Below, piece after piece: positions 1 to 6,883 of a stretch of DNA of 56,367 nucleotides; the stretch's first letter is position 1, and the number at the start of each line of letters is the position of its first letter. The translations under genes and the position numbers were made by a program. The DNA lies in the NCBI GenBank assembly GCA_964572955.1, contig CAZNGY010000005.1, positions 1 to 56,367 on the forward strand, given 5' to 3'. Origin of the DNA: UBA3775 sp964572955. Lineage in GTDB: Bacteria; Bacillota; Clostridia; Lachnospirales; Lachnospiraceae. The notes beneath the pieces were generated by a model. The model worked only from the letters and a program-made list of their open reading frames with translations. It did not search any database and was not told the DNA's origin.

Positions 1-241
1 GCTTGCACTGTTCCTGCAATGTCCAGTGACATGTTGTAGCAGCTGAAGTAATTGTGATACCTCTTTCCTGCTCCTGTGCCATCCAGTCCATTGTAGCTGT
101 ACCTTCATGTGTATTACCAATCTTGTAATTTACACCTGTGTAGTACAGAATACGTTCTGTAAGAGTTGTCTTACCGGCATCGATGTGAGCCATGATACCG
201 ATATTTCTCGTTCTCTCAAGCGGATATTCTCTTTCAGCCAA
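1..241 (-). CDS. fusA: Elongation factor G, N-terminal part (cut by window edge)
   Basis: This is the start of the ribosomal translocase EF-G, a GTPase that moves tRNA and mRNA through the ribosome. About 80 residues are visible. They include the P-loop AHIDAGKTTLTER (about residues 18-30) and, further on, the GTEhEGTATMDWM-like switch I region and the ERGITITSA motif, which are diagnostic for EF-G. The start is a TTG at 241-239, because the family N-terminus (AEREYPLERTRNIGIMAHID) begins there and a GGGAGG ribosome site lies just upstream at about 251-256; no in-frame ATG gives the full N-terminus. It follows rpsG by about 40 bases, so it belongs to the str operon rpsL-rpsG-fusA. The rest of the gene lies outside the window. 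Confidence 0.96.
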   Translation of the reverse strand, partial: MAEREYPLERTRNIGIMAHIDAGKTTLTERILYYTGVNYKIGNTHEGTATMDWMAQEQERGITITSAATTCHWTLQEQCK

Positions 242-280
242 GGTTTTTTCCTCCCTATAATATATTGTTTGAGAATAGAA

Positions 281-751
281 TTACCAACGATAATGAGCGA
301 ATGCCTTGTTTGCATCTGCCATTCTGTGCATTTCTTCTTTTCTCTTTACTGCGTTACCTGTGTTGTTAGATGCATCAATAATCTCGTTTGCAAGTCTGTC
401 AACCTGTGTTTTTTCACTTCTCTTACGTGAGAAAGTTGTGATCCAGCGAAGAGCAAGAGCCTGTCTTCTGTCTGGTCTTACTTCGATAGGTACCTGATAT
501 GTGGCACCACCAATACGACGTGCTTTTACTTCGAGTAATGGCATTGTGTTGTTCATAGCGGCTTCAAAAACCTCCATGGCATCCTTGCCTGTCTTCTCAG
601 CAATCTGTTCAAAAGCACCATAAACGATCTTCTGAGCAGTTCCCTTTTTACCATCAAGCATGATGTTGTTGATAAGTTTTGTTACAACCTTTGAGTTGTA
701 CATTGGATCTGCCAAAACATCTCTCTTCTGAATATGTCCTTTACGTGGCAC
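281..751 (-). CDS. rpsG: 30S ribosomal protein S7
   Basis: Small-subunit protein S7 binds the 3' major domain of 16S rRNA and nucleates assembly of the 30S head. The 156-residue length is normal for the family. The N-terminus PRKGHIQKRDVLADP and the region RRIGGATYQVPIEVRPDRRQALALRW are characteristic S7 sequence. Translation starts at a GTG (751-749) preceded by AAGGAGG with good spacing; no nearby ATG gives the conserved start. It is the second gene of the str operon. In proteobacteria S7 represses its own operon by binding the rpsL-rpsG spacer; whether this happens here is not known, but the spacer is long and rich in hairpins. Confidence 0.98.
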   Translation of the reverse strand: MPRKGHIQKRDVLADPMYNSKVVTKLINNIMLDGKKGTAQKIVYGAFEQIAEKTGKDAMEVFEAAMNNTMPLLEVKARRIGGATYQVPIEVRPDRRQALALRWITTFSRKRSEKTQVDRLANEIIDASNNTGNAVKRKEEMHRMADANKAFAHYRW

Positions 752-957
752 GTTACTTCCCTCCTTAACATATTACCGGTTTCATCCGGCCATTAATTCC
801 TCGGTACTCACATTACTGTGTTCATGCTCATTATTTCTATTTAATACGCACCCAGCCACACTGCGCCAAGTGAAATAACCTGCATCTTTATAGTAAGTGA
901 TGTAACTTAATTTAAGGCATTGCTGCCCTGTTAAACTTTCCTTATCTGACTAAGGAA
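752..957 (-). other. rpsL-rpsG intercistronic spacer with hairpins
   Basis: This 206-base spacer within the str operon holds no ORF. On the coding strand several short inverted repeats are visible: CCTTA/TAAGG just after the rpsL stop, CACA/TGTG near the middle, and CCGG pairing across GATGAAA close to the rpsG ribosome site. It is clearly longer than the roughly 100-base spacer of E. coli that carries the S7 feedback site. A role as a translational operator for S7 is inferred from position only. Confidence 0.45.
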
Positions 958-1380
958 TTACTTTTTAGCGTCCTTTGGTTTCTTAGCACCGTACTTAGAA
1001 CGTGACTGACGTCTCTTAGCTACGCCGGCTGTATCAAGAGTACCTCTGATGATATGGTATCTTGTACCAGGAAGGTCCTTTACTCTACCACCACGGATAA
1101 GAACAACGCTGTGCTCCTGAAGGTTATGTCCTTCACCTGGAATGTAGCTTGTTACTTCGATACCGTTTGAAAGACGTACTCTGGCGATCTTTCTAAGAGC
1201 TGAGTTAGGCTTCTTTGGTGTTGCTGTTCTAACAGCTGTACAAACTCCACGCTTCTGTGGTGAAGAGTTATTAACTGACTTCTTCTGTAATGAGTTAAAG
1301 CTCTTCTGTAATGCTGGAGCTGTTGACTTTGTCTGTAAAGACTTTCTGCCCTTTCTTACTAACTGGTTAAATGTAGGCAT
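958..1380 (-). CDS. rpsL: 30S ribosomal protein S12
   Basis: S12 sits at the 30S/50S interface and controls decoding accuracy. The 140-residue protein is full length, starts with MPTFNQLVRKGR, and has the short extra N-terminal stretch usual in Firmicutes. The two lysine motifs where streptomycin-resistance changes occur, TPKKPNSALRK and GGRVKDLPG, are both intact, so the sequence is of the sensitive type. An AGGAGGTGAAAGC ribosome site precedes the ATG. It is the first gene of the str operon and is read from a consensus promoter about 130 bases upstream. Confidence 0.98.
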   Translation of the reverse strand: MPTFNQLVRKGRKSLQTKSTAPALQKSFNSLQKKSVNNSSPQKRGVCTAVRTATPKKPNSALRKIARVRLSNGIEVTSYIPGEGHNLQEHSVVLIRGGRVKDLPGTRYHIIRGTLDTAGVAKRRQSRSKYGAKKPKDAKK

Positions 1381-1509
1381 GCTTTCACCTCCTATGTTAT
1401 TTAAACCTTAATTGGTTCATCATGTGGCTGATAGCTGCGTCGATTAAAAACACTATCCCTTGTATGCTTTTCGGCACACAAAATAGCGCTGCAAATGCGC
1501 GCAAGGTAA

Positions 1510-1538
1510 ATTATACATATGCGTCCCTCTTATGTCAA
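1510..1538 (-). promoter_or_regulatory. Consensus sigma-A promoter of the str operon
   Basis: On the minus strand TTGACA (1538-1533) and TATAAT (1515-1510) are separated by exactly 17 bases, a perfect match to the vegetative consensus, as expected for a ribosomal protein operon. Transcription should begin near 1503, giving a leader of about 120 bases to rpsL. The leader contains a GCGC...GCGC inverted repeat near its 5' end. Confidence 0.9.
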
Positions 1539-1603
1539 CCCATATTTTATTTTTTATTTGCTATTTTTTCTGTATTATTACCTTATTATAAGGCCTCTTT
1601 GGT

Positions 1604-1632
1604 TTGACATAATGTTCTCCCTGTGATATTAT
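1604..1632 (+). promoter_or_regulatory. Sigma-A promoter of rpoD
   Basis: TTGACA (1604-1609) and TATTAT (1627-1632) are 17 bases apart, and a TG one base before the -10 hexamer makes it an extended -10 promoter. It lies about 40 bases before the rpoD start, back to back with the str promoter; the two -35 boxes are only about 66 bases apart. No other candidate is seen for rpoD, so the housekeeping sigma gene appears to be read by its own product. Confidence 0.85.
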
Positions 1633-1672
1633 ATCTATCGATTGCGCTTAAACATCAAAATGGAGATTTTAA

Positions 1673-2785
1673 ATGGACAAACAGGAACTTTTACTAAAAA
1701 AATTAGAAGAAATCAAAATGAAGGCGAAAGCCGGCAACGGATTCATCGAACAGGAAAAAATTGATGCCTGTCTCGCCGGCCTTGATCTCAGTGCTTCAGA
1801 TACACGCCTTATATATGATTATTTACAGAAAAACGATATTATAATCATTGGAAGTGAAATGGTTGAAGACGGCCCTTCCGATGAGGATATTGTTCTTATC
1901 GAAGATGATGATGCGGACAATGACGTTGACAAAGCGGACATGCTTGCTGATGCCATCAGCGACGATCCCGTAAGACAGTATCTCCGTGAGATCGGCTGTT
2001 ATCCTCTTCTTGATATGGATGAGGAAATCGAACTTGCAAAGAAAATTGAGGAAGGGGATGAGTATGCCAAGAAAAGACTCACAGAATCCAACCTCAGACT
2101 TGTTGTAAGTATTGCCAAAAGATATCTCGGACGCGGTCTTTCATTTCTCGATCTTATTCAGGAAGGAAATCTCGGACTTATCAAGGCTGTTGAAAAATTC
2201 GATTACCGTAAAGGATATAAATTTTCAACCTATGCCACATGGTGGATCAGACAGGCCATTTCGCGTTCTATTGCCGACCAGTCAAGAACAATCCGTATAC
2301 CGGTACATATGTCCGAAGTCATTAACCGTACTTATAAGGTTCAGAGACAGCTTGTACAGCAGCTTGGGAGGGATCCAAGTGAAAATGAACTTGCGGACGC
2401 TCTCAATATGCCTGTAAGCAAAGTTCGTGAAGTAATGAAAATTTCAACTGATCCGGTTTCTCTCGACAAACCTATAGGAGAAGAGGACGACAGCCACCTT
2501 GGTGACTTTATAAAGGACGAGCGCTCAATGGGTCCCGAAGAGGCTGCCGCGTATATGCTTCTCAAAGAACAGATTGCCGAACTTCTCGGAACTCTTACCG
2601 AACGTGAGCGTCGTGTTATTCAATTAAGATACGGTCTTATCGACGGAGAGACTCACACCCTTGAAGAAGTAGGCCGTGAGTTTAATGTAACAAGGGAACG
2701 TATCAGACAGATTGAGGCAAAGGCAATCAGAAAACTCAAGCAGCCTTCCAGACTCAGACTTCTTGAGGATTACAATTTGAACTAA
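1673..2785 (+). CDS. rpoD: RNA polymerase primary sigma factor (sigma A / RpoD)
   Basis: The housekeeping sigma factor directs core RNA polymerase to vegetative promoters. At 370 residues it has the compact Gram-positive length. In order: a short region 1.1, region 1.2 starting at DPVRQYLREIG (about residue 100), region 2 with NLRLVVSIAKRYLGRGLSFLDLIQEGN and the melting motif TYATWWIRQAISRSI, region 3 (RIPVHMSEVINR), and region 4 with the helix-turn-helix LEEVGREFNVTRERIRQIEAKAIRKL. A GGAG ribosome site precedes the ATG. It is not in the dnaG-rpoD pair seen in many Firmicutes; here the str operon is divergent and gltX follows. Confidence 0.97.
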   Translation: MDKQELLLKKLEEIKMKAKAGNGFIEQEKIDACLAGLDLSASDTRLIYDYLQKNDIIIIGSEMVEDGPSDEDIVLIEDDDADNDVDKADMLADAISDDPVRQYLREIGCYPLLDMDEEIELAKKIEEGDEYAKKRLTESNLRLVVSIAKRYLGRGLSFLDLIQEGNLGLIKAVEKFDYRKGYKFSTYATWWIRQAISRSIADQSRTIRIPVHMSEVINRTYKVQRQLVQQLGRDPSENELADALNMPVSKVREVMKISTDPVSLDKPIGEEDDSHLGDFIKDERSMGPEEAAAYMLLKEQIAELLGTLTERERRVIQLRYGLIDGETHTLEEVGREFNVTRERIRQIEAKAIRKLKQPSRLRLLEDYNLN

Positions 2786-2796
2786 AGCAAAAAACA

Positions 2797-2812
2797 CCGG
2801 TTCTTCAACCGG
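2797..2812 (+). terminator. Weak hairpin after rpoD
   Basis: CCGGTT and AACCGG pair around a four-base loop directly after the rpoD stop. The bases that follow are A-rich and there is no U run, so this may attenuate rather than end transcription into gltX. Confidence 0.35.
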
Positions 2813-2880
2813 AATAAATAAATACGGATACCTTTTTTTCAACGGATATTATTCTGAAGAAAGGTTTCCGGGGAGGAAAT

Positions 2881-4350
2881 ATGAAAATCAGAACAAGATA
2901 TGCCCCAAGTCCAACCGGTCGTATGCATGTCGGCAATCTTCGTACTGCTTTGTACGAATTTCTCATTGCCAAGCATGAAGGCGGTGACTTTATTCTCCGT
3001 ATAGAAGATACGGATCGTGAAAGATATGTAGAGGGTGCTGTTGATATTATTTACCGTACAATGGCTCAAACCGGTCTCGTGCATGATGAAGGTCCTGACA
3101 AGGATAAAGGTTATGGCCCTTATGTCCAGAGTGAACGTGTTAATTCCGGCCTCTACCTTGAATACGCAAAGCAGCTTATAGAAAAAGGAGAAGCTTACTA
3201 TTGCTTTTGTAACCATGAACGACTTGAAAGTCTTAAATGTACCGTTGAAGGCAGTGAATCTGGAAAAGAAATCACAAAATACGATAAACACTGTCTCCAT
3301 CTAAGCAAAGAAGAAATCGAGTCTAATCTTGCAAAGGGACTTCCTTATGTAATCAGACAGAATATTCCCGAAGAAGGAACTACAACTTTTACGGATGCCA
3401 TTTATGGTGAAATCACAGTAGACAATGCCGAACTTGATGACATGATTCTTATTAAGAGCGATGGCTACCCTACATACAATTTTGCTAATGTAATTGATGA
3501 TCACCTCATGAAAATAACTCATGTTGTAAGAGGTAATGAATACCTTTCATCCACTCCAAAATACACAAGACTTTACAATGCGTTCGGATGGGATGAACCC
3601 GTTTACATTCACTGTCCGCTAATTACAAACGAGGAGCATCAGAAACTTTCAAAGAGAAGCGGTCATTCCTCCTTTGAAGACCTCATTGAACAGGGCTTTG
3701 TTGCTGAGGCAATCGTAAACTTTATCGCACTTCTCGGATGGAGTCCGGTAGGAAATCAGGAAATTTTCACCCTTGATGAATTAATAAAAGAATTCGATTA
3801 TAACCACATTTCAAAGTCTCCTGCCGTGTTTGACATGCAGAAGCTTCGCTGGATGAACGGTGAATATATCAAAGCAATGGACAACGACCGTTACTACGAA
3901 CTCGCTCTTCCTTACATAAAAGAAGTAATCAAATCCGATATTGACCTTAAAGCTGTCGCTGATTTGGTTAAATCAAGAATCGAAACTTTCCTTGACATCG
4001 CTGAGAAAATTGATTTCTTCGACTCTCTTCCCGACTACGACATTGCAATGTATACACACAAGAAGATGAAGACGAATTCAGAAATTTCTCTCGAAGTTTT
4101 AAGGGAGATTCTTCCTATGTTTGAAGCTCTTGATGATTATTCAGTATCTGCCATTGAGAAGGTATGTATGAGTCTTGTAGAAAAAAAAGGCTGCAAAAAC
4201 GGTATCGTTTTATGGCCTGTACGTACAGCAGTTTCCGGTAAGCAGATGACTCCCGGCGGTGCTTATGAAATCATGGCTATCCTCGGCAAGGAAGAAAGCC
4301 TTAACAGAATCCGGATTGGTATCAAAAAACTTGAAGAAGCCGGATTATAA
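2881..4350 (+). CDS. gltX: Glutamyl-tRNA synthetase
   Basis: A class I aminoacyl-tRNA synthetase that charges tRNA-Glu (in many Firmicutes also tRNA-Gln, later amidated). The 489-residue length is typical. The N-terminus RTRYAPSPTGRMHVGNLRTAL carries the HIGH signature as HVGN (about residues 16-19), and KLSKR (about residues 255-259) is the KMSKS loop. The C-terminal helical anticodon-binding part is complete (WPVRTAVSGKQMTPGGAYEI). GGGGAGGAAAT precedes the ATG. A downstream helicase gene overlaps or abuts its 3' end, suggesting translational coupling. Confidence 0.97.
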   Translation: MKIRTRYAPSPTGRMHVGNLRTALYEFLIAKHEGGDFILRIEDTDRERYVEGAVDIIYRTMAQTGLVHDEGPDKDKGYGPYVQSERVNSGLYLEYAKQLIEKGEAYYCFCNHERLESLKCTVEGSESGKEITKYDKHCLHLSKEEIESNLAKGLPYVIRQNIPEEGTTTFTDAIYGEITVDNAELDDMILIKSDGYPTYNFANVIDDHLMKITHVVRGNEYLSSTPKYTRLYNAFGWDEPVYIHCPLITNEEHQKLSKRSGHSSFEDLIEQGFVAEAIVNFIALLGWSPVGNQEIFTLDELIKEFDYNHISKSPAVFDMQKLRWMNGEYIKAMDNDRYYELALPYIKEVIKSDIDLKAVADLVKSRIETFLDIAEKIDFFDSLPDYDIAMYTHKKMKTNSEISLEVLREILPMFEALDDYSVSAIEKVCMSLVEKKGCKNGIVLWPVRTAVSGKQMTPGGAYEIMAILGKEESLNRIRIGIKKLEEAGL

Positions 4351-6343
4351 ACACTCCAAACTTAACTCCGGCCAGCTTTTGGCTGTATCAACAATACAGG
4401 GCCCGGTCATGTGCATTGCAGGACCGGGTTCCGGGAAAACCCTTACGATTGTCAATCGTCTTGCAGAAATGCTCAACGTTTATAACATCTATCCTCCCTC
4501 TGTTTTAGTTGTAACTTTCACCAGAGCTGCTGCGGTAAACATGCGCAAAAGATTTATAAAACTATACGGGGAAGATGGCAGTCGTGTAAATTTCGGAACC
4601 TTCCATTCCATATTTTTTCATATTTTAAGTCAAAGTCACGGATATAATAAAGAAAACATTGTAGATGATTCAACCTCTTTTAAAATAATGCAAACAATAC
4701 TTGAGGATCGGAAGCTTACATTATCCGGAAACCCGGAATTCATAAGACAGGTTCTTGATGAAATTTCCAAATTCAAATCTTCCCGTCTTAAAATTTCCGA
4801 TTTTTCCCCTTTATCAATGTCAAAAAAAGACTTTTCATCCGTATTCACTTCCTATCAGCAATATCTTAACAAGATGAATCTGATTGATTTTGAAGACATG
4901 ATGAATTTTACATATGACCTTCTTACAGAGAATCCGGATATACTCAAATTCTGGCAAAAAAAATTCCAATACATTCTCATTGATGAATTTCAGGACATAA
5001 ACCCCATACAGTATGAAATCATACGGCTTTTAGCTGCTCCTGAAAACAATATCTTTGCAGTAGGTGACGATGATCAGTCAGTTTATGCATTCAGAGGTGC
5101 GGTTCCGGATCTCATGAGAAAATTCACACAGGAATACAATGAAACAAAAATAATCACTCTCGACATAAATTACAGATGTAGCGGTAAAATTGTGGAAACA
5201 TCCCAACGCCTTATACGAAATAATCATAACCGTTTTGAAAAGGATCTGAAACCTTTTAAAGATGATGGTCATGACATAGTAATAAAGAAATTTACCCGCA
5301 GCAGAGACGAGTATATACATTTATGCCGTCTCATTTCCGCTAAACTTGATTCGGGCGTTTCTGCGGATGAAATTGCCGTCCTATACAGAACCAATGCTCA
5401 GAGTAATTCTTTTTGTCAGTATTTCATCAATTACAACATTCCGTTCAGGACAAAAGGATATATCCCCTGTATTTATGACAATCGCTACATTTCCCCGGTT
5501 ATTGCATATCTTCGCTACCTTGCCGGCGACAATTCACGCAATAATTTTCTTTTGTTCTGCAACAAACCCGTCAGATATATATCCAGAGATATGCTCTCTG
5601 ATGACAAAATCGACCTGTATGACTTAATCAGCCGTGCGGAACACGATGAAAAATTCTATCTGACCGGCAACCTGAAAAAACTCATATCTGATTGTTCTAT
5701 AATGCAGAGACTCGGAGCATCCGCTGCCATACATTACATTCGAAAAGTAGTCGGTTATGACATGTTCCTCAAGCAATCCGTCAATCTTTCGGGTTCTTTA
5801 TTTGAGGAAACAATAGATCTTCTTGATGAGCTTGAAAATGATGCCTCACCTTACAAATCCATTACGGCATATCTTAACCACATAAGCGAATACAGGGAGA
5901 AACTCAGTGAATATCAGCAGTCATCACCGGTTACAGCCATAAACCTGCTGACATTTCACGGATGTAAGGGTCTCGAATACGAATATGTTTACATACCCGA
6001 TTGTGTTGAAGGCATAACTCCTCACAGACTCTCCCAGTCAGATGCAGAAATTGAAGAAGAACGTCGTATGTTTTATGTGGCGGCAACAAGGGCGAAATCA
6101 GAACTTTATTTTTCATATTCTTTGAACAGACAAGGGCACGCAGGAGAAAAATGCTCCCGTTTTATAAAAGAAATCAGAAACGTCAGCTCTGTATCGGTCG
6201 GTCAAAGCATATATCATATCAAGTATAAAACAGGAAAGATTTTATCTGTTGACGGCGACTCATTTATTGTCAAATTTGACTCACTCATGGTTCCAAAAAA
6301 ACTCAGTCTGAGTTATTGCATCGAACACAATTTAATTGAATAG
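4265..6343 (+). CDS. UvrD/PcrA-type superfamily 1 DNA helicase
   Basis: A 3'-5' ATP-dependent DNA helicase of the UvrD/PcrA/Rep group, used in repair or replication fork clearing. Visible motifs in order: Q-motif LNSGQLLAV, Walker A GPGSGKT, motif Ia VVTFTRAAA, motif II IDEFQD, motif III VGDDDQSVYAFRGA, motif IV NYRC, motif V LTFHGCKGLEYEYVYIP, motif VI EEERRMFYVAATRA. The C-terminal 45 residues resemble the Tudor-like tail of PcrA/UvrD. At about 690 residues it is slightly shorter than UvrD (around 720-750). The start is uncertain: ATG 4265 and GTG 4259 overlap gltX by about 90 bases, while a TTG at 4328 would overlap by 23; none has a strong ribosome site. A strong terminator follows. Confidence 0.9.
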   Translation: MKSWLSSARKKALTESGLVSKNLKKPDYKHSKLNSGQLLAVSTIQGPVMCIAGPGSGKTLTIVNRLAEMLNVYNIYPPSVLVVTFTRAAAVNMRKRFIKLYGEDGSRVNFGTFHSIFFHILSQSHGYNKENIVDDSTSFKIMQTILEDRKLTLSGNPEFIRQVLDEISKFKSSRLKISDFSPLSMSKKDFSSVFTSYQQYLNKMNLIDFEDMMNFTYDLLTENPDILKFWQKKFQYILIDEFQDINPIQYEIIRLLAAPENNIFAVGDDDQSVYAFRGAVPDLMRKFTQEYNETKIITLDINYRCSGKIVETSQRLIRNNHNRFEKDLKPFKDDGHDIVIKKFTRSRDEYIHLCRLISAKLDSGVSADEIAVLYRTNAQSNSFCQYFINYNIPFRTKGYIPCIYDNRYISPVIAYLRYLAGDNSRNNFLLFCNKPVRYISRDMLSDDKIDLYDLISRAEHDEKFYLTGNLKKLISDCSIMQRLGASAAIHYIRKVVGYDMFLKQSVNLSGSLFEETIDLLDELENDASPYKSITAYLNHISEYREKLSEYQQSSPVTAINLLTFHGCKGLEYEYVYIPDCVEGITPHRLSQSDAEIEEERRMFYVAATRAKSELYFSYSLNRQGHAGEKCSRFIKEIRNVSSVSVGQSIYHIKYKTGKILSVDGDSFIVKFDSLMVPKKLSLSYCIEHNLIE

Positions 6344-6351
6344 TCAAAAAA

Positions 6352-6391
6352 AGCTCCCGTATCACCGTTTTTCGATAATACGGGAGTTTTT
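6352..6391 (+). terminator. Rho-independent terminator after the UvrD-like gene
   Basis: CTCCCGTAT (6354-6362) pairs with ATACGGGAG (6378-6386), a perfect nine-base stem, followed by TTTTT. The A run before the stem means it could also work for the converging DUF1292 gene. Confidence 0.9.
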
Positions 6392-6446
6392 GTAATCAAT
6401 GAAAATTCCTATCCGGCAGTCTTATTCCGACAGTCAGGTTAAAAAA

Positions 6447-6758
6447 CTATTCCTCGTCGTCTTCCTCATCAAGTATTTCTTCCTGTGCCATATAAGCTTC
6501 AAATGCTTCGGCAGCACTGTCGAATTCCTCATCAGACTCAATATTTTCAAGCTTAATATTGTCAAAGTCATCATCTTCCATGATAAATCTGTAGAGGAAG
6601 ATTTCTGCATCATCATCTCCATCTTCCGGGAAAAGTGCAATATAATCATTTTCTCCGTTACTAAAGATTGCCACAACGTCACACACAAGTTCAGTTCCGT
6701 CATCCAGACTCAATGTCATTTTGTCATTATTATCGATTTTATCATCATAATCTGCCAT
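6447..6758 (-). CDS. DUF1292 family protein
   Basis: A small, strongly acidic protein of 103 residues that fits the DUF1292 (YrzB-like) family common in Firmicutes; its function is unknown. The central pattern, a beta-rich stretch around LSLDDGTELVCDVVAIF, then YIALFPEDG, and EIFLYRF, followed by an acidic helix with EFDSAAEAFEAYM, is typical. CAGGAGGTGCC precedes the ATG. A longer ORF on the opposite strand and a shifted minus frame are shadows. It converges on the preceding helicase and has its own promoter. Confidence 0.85.
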   Translation of the reverse strand: MADYDDKIDNNDKMTLSLDDGTELVCDVVAIFSNGENDYIALFPEDGDDDAEIFLYRFIMEDDDFDNIKLENIESDEEFDSAAEAFEAYMAQEEILDEEDDEE

Positions 6759-6801
6759 AAGGCACCTCCTGTTTATCCTTTTTCTGTAGTAGTTTTACTT
6801 T

Positions 6802-6829
6802 ATTATACATAAATCAGAAATATACGCAA
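6802..6829 (-). promoter_or_regulatory. Probable promoter of the DUF1292 gene
   Basis: On the minus strand a perfect TATAAT (6807-6802) is preceded by TTGCGT (6829-6824) with a 16-base spacer. It lies about 45 bases before the start codon. Confidence 0.55.
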
Positions 6830-6883
6830 GACTTTTCTATTGTTTCAAACACATAATAAATACGTTTTCTGCCCACCATCTGT

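Noticed and set aside
6399..6812. 137-residue plus-strand frame opposite the DUF1292 gene
   Set aside because: It starts just after the terminator, lacks a ribosome site and overlaps a gene with a clear one and a recognised family pattern.
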